A stretch of 64,000 nucleotides of DNA, from the NCBI RefSeq assembly GCF_037029465.1, contig NZ_JAYMEM010000026.1:310001-374000 (forward strand), written 5' to 3'. The translations under genes were made by a program, and so were the position numbers. The notes under the pieces were generated by a model. That model searched no databases. It was not told the DNA's origin and saw nothing but the letters and a program-made list of their open reading frames with translations. The stretch is from Mesoflavibacter sp037029465 (GTDB taxonomy: Bacteria; Bacteroidota; Bacteroidia; Flavobacteriales; Flavobacteriaceae). Shown piece after piece: positions 1 to 8,666 of the stretch; within the stretch, counting starts at the first letter, position 1; the number at the start of each line of letters is the position of its first letter.

Positions 1-1211
1 TAGCAGACGAGTTTCAAGCTGAAGAAAACATGGACTTACGTAAAGATCCAATGTCTTTACAACGTTTAAAAGAAGCTTCAGAAAAAGCGAAGATAGAATT
101 ATCATCTTCTGAGCAAACTGAAATCAACTTACCATACATCACAGCTACAGCAAGCGGACCAAAACACTTAGTGCGTACATTAACACGTAGTAAATTTGAG
201 CAATTAATAGACGATTTAGTAAAACGTACGATAGAGCCATGTGAGTCTGCATTAAAATCTGCAGGATTAAGTAAAAGTGATATTGACCAAATTATTTTAG
301 TTGGTGGATCTACACGTATTCCAGCAGTACAAAAAGCAGTAGAAAGTTTCTTTGGAAAAGCGCCAAGTAAAGGTGTAAACCCAGACGAGGTTGTATCTTT
401 AGGAGCAGCAATACAAGGTGGTGTATTAACAGGAGATGTAAAAGACGTATTATTATTAGACGTTACACCATTATCATTAGGTATCGAGACTATGGGTAAT
501 GTATTTACTAAGTTAATCGAAGCAAATACAACAATCCCAACAAAAAAATCTCAGATTTTCTCTACCGCAGCAGATAATCAGCCATCAGTAGAAATCCATG
601 TATTACAAGGAGAACGTGCTATGGCGGCAGATAATAAAACGATTGGACGTTTCCACTTAGATGGTATTCCACCAGCACAAAGAGGTGTACCACAAATTGA
701 GGTAACTTTTGATATTGATGCTAACGGTATTATTAAAGTATCTGCAACAGATAAAGCAACAAATAAAACGCAAGATATTCGTATTGAAGCGTCTTCTGGT
801 TTAACTGAAGACGAAATCCAAAAGATGAAAGCTGACGCTGAAGCAAATGCAGAAGCAGATAAAAAAGCAGCAGAAAGTGCTAAGAAGTTAAACGAAGCAG
901 ATTCTATGATTTTCCAAACGGAAAAACAATTAAAAGAATTTGGTGATAAATTATCAGACGATAAGAAAAAGCCAATCGAAGATGCTTTAGAAGAACTTAA
1001 AAAAGCTTACGAAACAAAAGACTTAGCAGTAATCGAGCCAGCGTTAGAAAAAATTAACGAAGCTTGGAAAGTTGCTAGCGAAGAAATGTACAAAGCACAA
1101 CAAGAGACACAAGGAGCAGCTGGTGCAACAGACGCAGGTGCAGGCGCACAAGGCCAAGCAGCAGACTCTGGTAACGATGTTGAAGACGTAGATTTTGAAG
1201 AAGTAAAGTAA
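1..1211 (+). CDS. dnaK: Chaperone DnaK (Hsp70), 3' portion
   Basis: C-terminal part of the ATP-dependent Hsp70 chaperone, which folds client proteins in the cytoplasm together with DnaJ and GrpE. The reading frame is open from the window edge (codons begin at base 3), so the true start lies upstream. About 403 of the family's usual ~640 residues are present. The visible part includes the end of the ATPase domain (VGGSTRIPAVQ), the linker (DVLLLDVTPLSLGIET), the beta-sandwich substrate-binding domain, the helical lid, and a Gly/Ala/Gln-rich tail ending EDVDFEEVK, typical of bacterial DnaK. It is followed by a small hairpin and a rho-independent terminator. Identification is secure; only the N-terminal end is missing. 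Confidence 0.98.
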   Translation, partial: ADEFQAEENMDLRKDPMSLQRLKEASEKAKIELSSSEQTEINLPYITATASGPKHLVRTLTRSKFEQLIDDLVKRTIEPCESALKSAGLSKSDIDQIILVGGSTRIPAVQKAVESFFGKAPSKGVNPDEVVSLGAAIQGGVLTGDVKDVLLLDVTPLSLGIETMGNVFTKLIEANTTIPTKKSQIFSTAADNQPSVEIHVLQGERAMAADNKTIGRFHLDGIPPAQRGVPQIEVTFDIDANGIIKVSATDKATNKTQDIRIEASSGLTEDEIQKMKADAEANAEADKKAAESAKKLNEADSMIFQTEKQLKEFGDKLSDDKKKPIEDALEELKKAYETKDLAVIEPALEKINEAWKVASEEMYKAQQETQGAAGATDAGAGAQGQAADSGNDVEDVDFEEVK

Positions 1212-1220
1212 GCAGAGAAC

Positions 1221-1240
1221 CACTTTTTAGTAAAAAAGTG
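1221..1240 (+). repeat. Short inverted repeat after dnaK
   Basis: CACTTTTT and AAAAAGTG flank a 4-nt loop ten bases after the dnaK stop. There is no U-tract after it, so it may be an mRNA 3'-end stabilising hairpin rather than a terminator. Function is inferred from position only. Confidence 0.4.
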
Positions 1241-1255
1241 TGAGAATCGCTTATG

Positions 1256-1508
1256 CTGAGCGTAGTCGAAGTATTAATGCTTGAAGTCTTAAGACGAAAG
1301 CTAGAAGTAAAAAAGAGGTTGCCTTTTTAGGCAGCCTCTTTTTTTTTTATAGTATGATTGTCATGCTGAACTAGTTTCAGTATCTCATTCTAATAAAAAG
1401 CGCAACCGTTGGTCACTGAGCGCAGTCGAAGTGCAAAATCCAAAATCCAAAAATCTCTACATTCAAAGTGTCAGACTAAGCTTGTCATACTGAGCTTGTC
1501 GAAGTATT
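1256..1508. repeat. Cluster of dispersed GAGCxxAGTCGAAGT-type repeats
   Basis: The 449-bp gap between dnaK and the next gene holds no credible ORF. It contains three copies of a short repeat with core CTGAGCgtAGTCGAAGT (about 1256-1272, 1413-1433, 1483-1507) and a related TGTCATGCTGAAC..GTTTCAG unit near 1358-1390. Similar units recur at 4299-4323, 37092-37113 and 56599-56800, so this is a genome-dispersed intergenic family. Copies differ in a few bases and are partly palindromic. The rest of the gap is AT-rich with a T12 run near 1600. Confidence 0.75.
1313..1349 (+). terminator. Rho-independent terminator of dnaK
   Basis: GC-containing stem AAGAGGTTGCC / GGCAGCCTCTT with a short T-rich loop, followed by a long run of T. 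It lies about 100 bp after the dnaK stop codon. Confidence 0.85.
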
Positions 1509-1660
1509 GTCAAATTATTATCAAATTGCAAAGCAAAACATCTAAACCTATATAAAACAACTAATAATTAAGAGCACAAAAAGAAAAAAAACAGTCCATT
1601 TTTTTTTTTTGAATATTTTGTCGATATTGCCAACCTTTAAAACCTATTAATCAATACCTA

Positions 1661-4279
1661 ATGAAAAAAATCTACTTTTTATTTACTTTACTTTTTACAA
1701 TAACACTTTCTTTTTCTCAAAATGAATTTATTACGACTTGGGAAGTTACAAGTAGTGATTTGTCAATTAAAATAGATACAAATTCTTTTTATTATACATA
1801 CAATTATACTGTGGATTTTGGAGATGGTGTTATTAATACAAATGTAACAGGAGATATAACTCATACTTATAGTAGTGCAGGAATATATACAGTAAAAATT
1901 TCTGGTATTTTTCCTAGTTTGTATCAATCTTCTAATAATTCAACAAATTCAGAAAAATTAAAATCCGTAGAACAATGGGGGAATATTCAATGGTTAAGTA
2001 TGAAAAGAATGTTTTATTATTGCTTAAATATGGTTATTAATGCAACGGATGTTCCTGATTTATCACAAGTGACAGATATGACTAGAATGTTTTCTTTTTG
2101 TGATTCTTTCAATCAAAACATTAATAATTGGGATGTATCAAATGTAAATATAATGAGAGATGTATTTTATTCATGTGATATATTTAACCAACCACTAGAC
2201 AATTGGAATGTTTCAAACGTAACAGATATGTCTGGTATGTTTTATCAGTGTTCATTATTTAATCAAAACATTAATAATTGGGATGTTTCAAGTGTAGTAG
2301 ATATGTCTGATACTTTTCATTATTGTAATAACTTTAACCAACCTTTAAATAATTGGGATGTTTTTAGTGTTACTAATATGAATCAAATGTTTAAAAATTG
2401 TAACTCTTTTAATCAAACATTAGATAATTGGGATGTATCAAGTGTAACAGAAATGTTTTATATTTTCGGAAATTGTGATTCTTTCAATCAATCTATAAAT
2501 AATTGGGATGTTTCAAGTGTAACAAACTTATCTCAAGCTTTTGTTAATTGTGATTCGTTTGATCAACCTTTAAACAACTGGGATGTTTCAAATGTTAACG
2601 ATATGTCTTTTATGTTTTCAGGCTGTACATCTTTTAATCAATCTTTAAACAACTGGGATGTTTCTAATGTATCAAATATGTTTAAAATGTTTAATAATTC
2701 AACTGCTTTTAATCAATCATTAGATAGTTGGAATTTTTCAAGTGTTACTAATTTTTCAAATTTTTTAGATAATTCTGGTTTAAACGTAAGCAATTATGAT
2801 AGTTTTTTACAACGATTGGCGGATTTAAATATTAATAATCAATCAATTGGTGTACTAGGATTAGGTTATTGTAATGACTCGCCACGTAATTACTTATTGA
2901 ATAATGGATGTGTTTTTGTAGGAGATAGTCAATCTTCAGACTGTAACCAAATACAAGGTACAATTTATTATGATTATGATAATAATGGATGTACAAATAC
3001 TGATATACATACATCTAATCTTATTGTTGATTCTAATAATGGTATTAATTCTTATTCTACTTTTGTAACTAGTAACAGTTATGATATTTCAGTATATGGA
3101 GGCAATCAAACCGTTTCATTATTAAATTTACCATCATATTTTACGGTAACACCACAAAGTCAAACCGTAGATTTTTCAACCACATCAACAGAGCAAGTAG
3201 ATTTCTGTATAACAGCTAACCAAGTTGTAGAAGATTTAAATATTACTATTTTGCCTTTAGATGATGCTAGACCTGGTTTTGAGTCTAATTACAAACTAAT
3301 TGTTCAAAACGTAGGTACAGAAACTTTAAATGCAGTAACAGCAAATGTTGTATTTGATAATTCCAAACAATCTTTTGTTTCTGCAAACCCAACAGCTACA
3401 AGTACAACAGCAAATACTTTAGATTTTAGTATTGGCACTATAGTACCATTTGGTAGCGCAGAGGTAGATTTTGTTATGCAAAACTTTACACCGCCAACAG
3501 TAAATGCAGATGACGTATTAACGTTTACAGCTACAGTATTACCAGATGCGTCAGATTATACTCCAAATGATAATGTATTTACTTTAGATCAAATAGTAGT
3601 TAATGCTTATGATCCTAACGATAAACGCGTATTACAAGGTGATGAAATTACAATGTCTCAAACAACAAATTATTTAGATTATATTATAAGATTTCAAAAC
3701 ACAGGAAGTGCTAATGCTACTTTTGTAAGAATAGAAGATGTTTTAGACCCAGAATTAGACTGGAATACGATTAAAATTACAAGTGCAAGCCATGCTTACG
3801 AAGTGAAAATTACAAATGGTAATGAAGTTGAGTTTTTATTTGACAACATTAATCTAGCTTATGAAGCAGCAGATGAACCAAACAGTCATGGCTATATTGC
3901 CTACAAAATAAAACCAAAAACAACAGTACAATTAGGAGATGTGTTTAGTGGTGATGCAAGTATTTATTTTGACTACAACTTGCCAATTATAACAAACACA
4001 GTATCTACAACTGTTGTAAATAATTTGAGTACAGATGAATTTTCAGTAAGTCAATTAATTTCTATTTATCCAAATCCAGTTAAAGAAGGTCTATTTTTAA
4101 ATACTAAAAACGGAGTATCTATAACGTCAGCTAAAATCTATGATTTAAAAGGAAATAAGTTGATAGATATTAATAATTCAGTAGAATATATTAATACCGA
4201 AGCATTGTCTTCAGGGATATACTTACTGTCAGTACAAACCAATCAAGGTAAGATAAGTAAGAAAATTATAAAGAATTAA
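1661..4279 (+). CDS. Secreted BspA-like repeat protein with T9SS sorting domain
   Basis: 872-residue surface or secreted protein. Residues 1-19 form a signal peptide ending LSFSQ. A PKD-like segment (VDFGDGV...HTYSSAGIYTVKISG) follows at ~45-85. Nine tandem 25-residue repeats run from ~150 to 374, with the pattern FNQxxxNWDVSxVxxMxxMFxxC (DUF285/BspA leucine-rich-like family). Next comes a beta-rich region and a DPNDKRV...IIRFQNTG...FDYNLPI domain typical of flavobacterial T9SS cargo (DUF7619-like). A C-terminal type A sorting domain (SIYPNPV...GIYLLSV...KKIIKN) ends the protein. It is probably exported by Sec, crosses the outer membrane by T9SS and is anchored or released. BspA relatives act in adhesion; here that is inference. 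It stands alone with its own terminator downstream. Confidence 0.9.
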   Translation: MKKIYFLFTLLFTITLSFSQNEFITTWEVTSSDLSIKIDTNSFYYTYNYTVDFGDGVINTNVTGDITHTYSSAGIYTVKISGIFPSLYQSSNNSTNSEKLKSVEQWGNIQWLSMKRMFYYCLNMVINATDVPDLSQVTDMTRMFSFCDSFNQNINNWDVSNVNIMRDVFYSCDIFNQPLDNWNVSNVTDMSGMFYQCSLFNQNINNWDVSSVVDMSDTFHYCNNFNQPLNNWDVFSVTNMNQMFKNCNSFNQTLDNWDVSSVTEMFYIFGNCDSFNQSINNWDVSSVTNLSQAFVNCDSFDQPLNNWDVSNVNDMSFMFSGCTSFNQSLNNWDVSNVSNMFKMFNNSTAFNQSLDSWNFSSVTNFSNFLDNSGLNVSNYDSFLQRLADLNINNQSIGVLGLGYCNDSPRNYLLNNGCVFVGDSQSSDCNQIQGTIYYDYDNNGCTNTDIHTSNLIVDSNNGINSYSTFVTSNSYDISVYGGNQTVSLLNLPSYFTVTPQSQTVDFSTTSTEQVDFCITANQVVEDLNITILPLDDARPGFESNYKLIVQNVGTETLNAVTANVVFDNSKQSFVSANPTATSTTANTLDFSIGTIVPFGSAEVDFVMQNFTPPTVNADDVLTFTATVLPDASDYTPNDNVFTLDQIVVNAYDPNDKRVLQGDEITMSQTTNYLDYIIRFQNTGSANATFVRIEDVLDPELDWNTIKITSASHAYEVKITNGNEVEFLFDNINLAYEAADEPNSHGYIAYKIKPKTTVQLGDVFSGDASIYFDYNLPIITNTVSTTVVNNLSTDEFSVSQLISIYPNPVKEGLFLNTKNGVSITSAKIYDLKGNKLIDINNSVEYINTEALSSGIYLLSVQTNQGKISKKIIKN
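2108..2782 (+). repeat. Nine in-frame 75-bp tandem repeats
   Basis: Each 75-bp unit encodes 25 residues starting FNQ (FDQ once) with a central NWDVS. Unit starts fall at 2108, 2183, 2258 and so on. The last unit is divergent (SWNFS, no Cys). Such repeats may expand or contract by recombination. Confidence 0.85.
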
Positions 4280-4298
4280 ATAATTTGTCATTCAGAGT

Positions 4299-4323
4299 GT
4301 CACACTGAGCGCAGTCGAAGTGC
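4299..4323. repeat. Dispersed GAGCGCAGTCGAAGTG repeat copy
   Basis: Contains CACTGAGCGCAGTCGAAGTG, matching the copy at 1413-1433 almost base for base. It sits just after the BspA-like gene, before its terminator. Confidence 0.75.
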
Positions 4324-4345
4324 AAGCAGGAATCTAAATAAAACC

Positions 4346-4376
4346 AAAAACGCAACCATTTCGGTTGCGTTTTTGC
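4346..4376 (+). terminator. Rho-independent terminator
   Basis: Stem AAAAACGCAACC / GGTTGCGTTTTT with a 5-nt loop and trailing T's. It ends the BspA-like gene and abuts the promoter of the next gene. Confidence 0.85.
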
Positions 4377-4396
4377 ATTTATAAAACCTACATTTG
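4365..4396 (+). promoter_or_regulatory. Bacteroidota-type promoter for the methyltransferase gene
   Basis: TTG at 4365-4367, a 21-nt spacer and TACATTTG at 4389-4396 match the TTG-N17-23-TAnnTTTG consensus. The start codon is 15 nt downstream. The -33 element lies inside the preceding terminator stem. Confidence 0.6.
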
Positions 4397-4411
4397 TAGT
4401 AAAATTAATAG

Positions 4412-5641
4412 ATGACTTTTTCAGAAAAAATAAAAGCAAATTACCAACCCAAACGCCTTGCTGTAAAATTAAATGCAAAAGGCGAGCAATTTGTTGTAAA
4501 AGGTCATCCTTGGGTATTTTCTAACAGTATTGTTAAGATAAATGACGATGCTAAAACTGGTGATTTAGCCATTATATTCAGTAAAAACAAAAACAAAGTT
4601 ATTGCTTTAGGTTTGTTTGATGCTAATTCGCCTATTCGTATCAAAATCATTCACAATTCTCAAGACAAAGTTGAAGTCAACTCAGCTTTTTTTCATCATA
4701 AAATAGAAAACGCATTTGCATTAAGGCAACCGTTATTGCAAACCAATACTAATAGTTATCGCTTATTGTTTGGTGAAAATGATGGTTTCCCTGGGTTAAT
4801 TGCAGATGTGTATGACAAAGTTTTAGTAGTTAAATTGTATTCTGAAATCTGGCTACCTTATATAGAAACCATTATTCCTAGTTTACAACAAATTTCTAAA
4901 GCAGAAACTGTAGTTGTTAGATTAAGCCGAAGTCTAGAAAATTCATCTAATCACCAATTAAAAGATGGCGATGTTATTTATGGCGAATTACATAATGAAG
5001 TTGTTGAATTTGTTGAACACGACGTAAAATTTTCAGCTCATGTTATTAAAGGTCACAAAACAGGTTACTTTTTAGATCACCGTGCAAATAGAAAACAAGT
5101 AGGCGAGTGGAGTAAAAACAAAACCGTGTTGGATGTATTTAGTTATGCTGGCGGATTTTCGGTACACGCATTATATAACGGTGCAAAAGAAGTAACAAGT
5201 TTAGACATAAGTAAACAAGCGCTGGAAGTTGCTATCCAAAACGGAAAATTAAACGATTATTTAGGTTTACATAAAACCATTGCAGGTGATGCTTTTGAAG
5301 CGCTTAAGCTACTTATCAAAGAAAACAAAACGTTTGATGTAGTTGTTATTGATCCGCCAAGTTTTGCAAAACAAGCGTCAGAAATAGATTTAGCTAAAAA
5401 GAAATACGCGCAGTTAGCCCAATTAGGAGAACAACTTACTGCTAAAAAAGGACTATTAGTTTTAGCGTCATGTTCTTCTAGAGTTGTTCCTCAAGTGTTT
5501 TTCGATATTAATAAACAGGTTTTGCTAGATAGTAATAGATCGTTTAACCTAATTTTAAAAACTGGACATGACATTGATCATCCAGTAACCTTTCCAGAAG
5601 GAGAATACCTTAAATGTGGTTATTATAGATTTCAAAACTAA
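4412..5641 (+). CDS. Class I SAM-dependent rRNA methyltransferase (RlmI-like)
   Basis: 409 residues. The N-terminal PUA-like RNA-binding domain (KLNAKGEQFVVKGHPWVFSNSIVKI, ~20-95) is followed by an EEHD-like linker with RLLFGENDGFPGLIADVY and a Rossmann methyltransferase domain. SAM-binding motif VLDVFSYAGGFSVHA lies at ~240-254, the acidic loop SLDIS follows, and the catalytic-type motif VIDPPSF is at ~311. This is the architecture of RlmI, which makes m5C in 23S rRNA; relatives also include RlmK/RlmL-type enzymes, so the exact target is uncertain. RlmI of E. coli is ~396 residues, a good length match. The start codon follows a TAnnTTTG promoter closely. Confidence 0.88.
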   Translation: MTFSEKIKANYQPKRLAVKLNAKGEQFVVKGHPWVFSNSIVKINDDAKTGDLAIIFSKNKNKVIALGLFDANSPIRIKIIHNSQDKVEVNSAFFHHKIENAFALRQPLLQTNTNSYRLLFGENDGFPGLIADVYDKVLVVKLYSEIWLPYIETIIPSLQQISKAETVVVRLSRSLENSSNHQLKDGDVIYGELHNEVVEFVEHDVKFSAHVIKGHKTGYFLDHRANRKQVGEWSKNKTVLDVFSYAGGFSVHALYNGAKEVTSLDISKQALEVAIQNGKLNDYLGLHKTIAGDAFEALKLLIKENKTFDVVVIDPPSFAKQASEIDLAKKKYAQLAQLGEQLTAKKGLLVLASCSSRVVPQVFFDINKQVLLDSNRSFNLILKTGHDIDHPVTFPEGEYLKCGYYRFQN

Positions 5642-5647
5642 AAAGTG

Positions 5648-5661
5648 TTATGCGTGCATAA
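5648..5661. promoter_or_regulatory. Inverted repeat TTATGC-gt-GCATAA upstream of the flavin oxidoreductase
   Basis: Six-base arms TTATGC/GCATAA separated by 2 nt, 37 bp before the start of the flavin oxidoreductase. The size suits a dimeric regulator's operator, but no regulator is nearby and no second copy was noticed. Confidence 0.3.
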
Positions 5662-5697
5662 TATTTTGTATATTTAGACCTTCTAAATTATAACAAA

Positions 5698-6642
5698 ATG
5701 CAAACTAAACTTACAGAGTTACTTAATATAAAACATCCAATAATTATGGCTCCAATGTTTTTGGTGTCTAATGTTGCAATGGTTAAAGAAGCCATGCAAT
5801 CTGGTATTGCAGGCTGCATTCCTGCACTTAATTACAGAACTTTAGAAGAATTAAGAGCGGCAATAAAAGAGCTAAAAGCAAGTAAACCAGAAGGTGGTGC
5901 TTTTGGATTTAATTTAATCGTAAACAAATCTAACCCTAAAGCAAAAGCACAATTAGAAGTGCTATGTGAAGAAGGTTGCGATTTTATTTTAACCTCTTTA
6001 GGTAACCCAAAAGAAACTATAGAAGAAGCTCATAAAGTAGGTATAAAAGTGTTTTGCGATATTACCGATTTGCGTTTTGCTCAAAAAGTTGAAAGTTTAG
6101 GCGCAGATGCTGTTGTTGCAGTTAATAACCAAGCAGGCGGACATAGAGGAAATATCTCACCAGAACAATTAATTTCAACTTTAAAAGAACATTTAAACAT
6201 ACCTGTTATTTCTGCAGGCGGTGTTGGAGTAAAAGCAGATATTGAAAAAATGTTAAGTTATGGTGCTGTTGGCGTTTCTGTTGGAAGTCCGTTTATAGCC
6301 TCGGTAGAAGCTGGTGTTACAGATGAATATAAGCAAGCTTGCGTAGATTATGGCGCAAAAGATATAGTAATGACCGAGCGTATTTCGGGTACACCATGTA
6401 CAGTCATTAATACGCCTTATGTTAAAAAGATTGGTACAAAAGCTACTTGGATAGAAAACCTGTTAAACAAGAATAAAAAATTGAAAAAATGGGTGAAAAT
6501 GATTCGTTTTTCAATAGGAATGAAAGCTACCGAAAAAGCAGCTAAAAAAGCGACTTACAAAACGGTTTGGGTTGCAGGTCCAAGTATAGAACACACAAAA
6601 GAAATTTTGCCTGTAAAAGACATTATTGCAAATTTAGTCTAA
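5698..6642 (+). CDS. NAD(P)H-dependent flavin oxidoreductase / nitronate monooxygenase family
   Basis: 314-residue TIM-barrel FMN enzyme. It opens with LLNIKHPIIMAPMFLVSN, the usual N-terminal strand. The family motif AGGHRG is at ~148-153 (the His is the presumed catalytic residue in class I nitronate monooxygenases). Phosphate-binding glycines follow in ISAGGVGVKAD (~174) and VGSPFIAS (~196). Members oxidise alkyl nitronates or act as enoyl-ACP reductases (FabK-like); I cannot choose the substrate. The next gene starts one base after this stop, so they are probably co-transcribed. The long Lys-rich C-terminal extension (KNKKLKKWVKMIRFSIGMKATEKAAKK) is common to Bacteroidota homologues. Confidence 0.85.
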   Translation: MQTKLTELLNIKHPIIMAPMFLVSNVAMVKEAMQSGIAGCIPALNYRTLEELRAAIKELKASKPEGGAFGFNLIVNKSNPKAKAQLEVLCEEGCDFILTSLGNPKETIEEAHKVGIKVFCDITDLRFAQKVESLGADAVVAVNNQAGGHRGNISPEQLISTLKEHLNIPVISAGGVGVKADIEKMLSYGAVGVSVGSPFIASVEAGVTDEYKQACVDYGAKDIVMTERISGTPCTVINTPYVKKIGTKATWIENLLNKNKKLKKWVKMIRFSIGMKATEKAAKKATYKTVWVAGPSIEHTKEILPVKDIIANLV

Positions 6643-6643
6643 G

Positions 6644-7264
6644 ATGAAATACTTATGCTTAATCCTAGTTTTAATAGTCTCTTGTGCAAAAAAAGAGACT
6701 ATAAAAACTGGTGATGTTATTTTTAGAGAACCCATTTCAATCAGTCAACTTTCTGAAGCTATAAATGAAGTTACCCAAACCCAAAAAGTGACTAATTACA
6801 CGCATATGGGTATTTGTTTTATTGAAAACGACTCAGTAAAAGTGATACATTCCGATGCAGATTTAGGCGTTGTAATTCAACCTTTACAAGTGTTTTTACA
6901 ACCAGAAGATTCTACAACGTATTTTGCAGATGTTTACCGTATAAATCAGCTTGAATCTACTCAAGCTTCAAAAGCTATTAGTAATGCAAAAGCATTGGTT
7001 GGTCAACCTTATAATACCACTTATATTTTTGAAGATGAAGGTTATTATTGTTCAGAATTTGTCTACGAAGCCTTCAAAGATCATCAAGTGTTTCAATTAG
7101 AACCAATGACGTTTAAAGATCCAAAAACCAATCAGTTTCACGAAGGTTGGATTAGTCATTACAAAACATTAAATATCGAAATTCCCGAAGGTAAGTTAGG
7201 TTGTAATCCTAACGGAATGGCTAATAACAAGCACCTAACTTTAGTAAAAAGCTTTAGAAATTAG
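6644..7264 (+). CDS. YiiX/YebB-like NlpC/P60-superfamily cysteine hydrolase, lipoprotein
   Basis: 206 residues. The N-terminus MKYLCLILVLIVSC ends in a lipobox (LIVSC), so Cys14 is likely lipidated and the protein is periplasmic or outer-membrane anchored. The fold is the circularly permuted NlpC/P60 type: TGDVIFRE at ~22 (lid strand), HMGICFIENDSVKVIHS with the probable catalytic His, and GYYCSEFVYEAF with the probable nucleophile Cys near residue 136. These enzymes cleave peptide or lipid-linked amide/ester bonds; the substrate is unknown. It follows the flavin oxidoreductase with a 1-bp gap. Confidence 0.82.
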   Translation: MKYLCLILVLIVSCAKKETIKTGDVIFREPISISQLSEAINEVTQTQKVTNYTHMGICFIENDSVKVIHSDADLGVVIQPLQVFLQPEDSTTYFADVYRINQLESTQASKAISNAKALVGQPYNTTYIFEDEGYYCSEFVYEAFKDHQVFQLEPMTFKDPKTNQFHEGWISHYKTLNIEIPEGKLGCNPNGMANNKHLTLVKSFRN

Positions 7265-7345
7265 TTAATAAAATATTAATCTCTGAAATTGATTTTTGAA
7301 GGTTTTTTAAGTTTTGTAACTTGTAGAAAACCAACTTAAATCTTA

Positions 7346-8620
7346 ATGAAACGAATTCTATATTTTTTTATAATTCTGTTAATAATAGCGTTAGGCTTGT
7401 TATACTGGTCAACTTCTTCTACAGACCAAGTTTTCAAAAAGTCAGAATTAATTAATATTAAAAATATCAATTCAGTAGATTTTAAAACTAAAGATTCTGT
7501 ATTAGTTGCAGCAAGTGATTTGTATCAAGCAGATGAGGTTAAAAAACTAATGCAAGGCGAGCAATACCGTAAAGCTTGGTCAACACCTGTAAAAGTGCCA
7601 GTTATGTATTTAGATACATTATTTGGTGGCGTTACTATAGAAAAAGAAGGTGGCGGTAAGCAAACCCATTCTTTAAAATTAAAAACCAAAAATGATATCG
7701 AATTAACGTTACGTAGCGTTAATAAAGATCCAGAAGCATTAATTCCGGAATTTGCAAAAACTTTAGGATTAGAAAATATTGTGGTAGATGGTATTTCGGC
7801 ACAACATCCTTACGCAGCTATTTTAGTGGCTAAATTGGCAGAACACGCCAAAGTACATCACACAAAACCTAAATTAGTCTTTGTACCAAAACAGAAAACA
7901 CTAGATAATTATAATGATAAATACGGAAATAGATTATTTCTTTTAGAATATGAAACCGAAAGCAAAACCAATTGGACAAAAGAAAATAATGTAATTGAAA
8001 TATTAGATACAGACGATTTACAAGAGCTAAAATTAGAACAACCAGAACAACTTACTGTAGATAAAAAAGCATTGATTCGTGTCCGTCTTTTTGATTTATT
8101 AATTGGCGATTGGGACAGACATACCAAACAATGGGGCTGGATTGTAAAACAAGAAAAAAAAGTGCTAAAAGCTATTCCAATTGCAGGAGATAGGGACAAT
8201 GCTTTTTTTAGTGTAGATGGCGTTTTACCAACCATACTTTCAGATAAAAATGTAGTTCCAGAATTAAGACCATTTACATCAGAAATAAATTTTATGCCAG
8301 GATTAGTCTATCCTTTTGATCAATATTTTCTTATAAATACGTCCGAAGAATTATTTGTTGAGCAAGCAAAACAGCTTCAAAAATTATTAACCGATGAGGT
8401 TTTAGAACAATCGTTGTCTGTTTGGCCAAAACAAATAGCAGAAATAGATGGAGAAGAAATCATCTCGAAAATAAAATCAAGACGTGACCATTTAATAGAA
8501 TATGCCAAGCAATTTAAAGTAGAAATTGATAAAAAAGGTTTAGTAAATCAACCGTTAAAAGGCTCGGAAGACATTAATTTACCTGAAAAATTATTACAGT
8601 GTTTTGAGTGTAATAATTAA
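7346..8620 (+). CDS. Membrane-anchored protein with atypical (HipA/CotH/Fam20-like) kinase signature
   Basis: 424 residues with one N-terminal membrane segment (~3-22), probably facing the periplasm. I do not recognise a named family. The core order resembles a protein-kinase-like fold: a strand with LTLRSV (~120, possible ATP-binding Arg/Lys), a helix IPEFAKTLGL, a hinge-like LFLLEYE, then LLIGDWDRHTKQWGW (~252-266) resembling the catalytic DxDRH..N/Q loop of HipA/CotH-type kinases, and PIAGDRDNAFF (~280) resembling the metal-binding DxD/DFG position. The family reading is inference from motif spacing; Gln replaces the usual Asn. It may equally be a non-catalytic surface protein. It stands alone with an 81-bp leader. 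Confidence 0.55.
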   Translation: MKRILYFFIILLIIALGLLYWSTSSTDQVFKKSELINIKNINSVDFKTKDSVLVAASDLYQADEVKKLMQGEQYRKAWSTPVKVPVMYLDTLFGGVTIEKEGGGKQTHSLKLKTKNDIELTLRSVNKDPEALIPEFAKTLGLENIVVDGISAQHPYAAILVAKLAEHAKVHHTKPKLVFVPKQKTLDNYNDKYGNRLFLLEYETESKTNWTKENNVIEILDTDDLQELKLEQPEQLTVDKKALIRVRLFDLLIGDWDRHTKQWGWIVKQEKKVLKAIPIAGDRDNAFFSVDGVLPTILSDKNVVPELRPFTSEINFMPGLVYPFDQYFLINTSEELFVEQAKQLQKLLTDEVLEQSLSVWPKQIAEIDGEEIISKIKSRRDHLIEYAKQFKVEIDKKGLVNQPLKGSEDINLPEKLLQCFECNN

Positions 8621-8666
8621 AATTCTTCTAAAATAGTTAGTAAATTTACAGCTCAAAATTATAACC

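Noticed and set aside
2832..3014. Minus-strand ORF inside the BspA-like gene
   Set aside because: Antisense shadow of a low-complexity AT-rich stretch.
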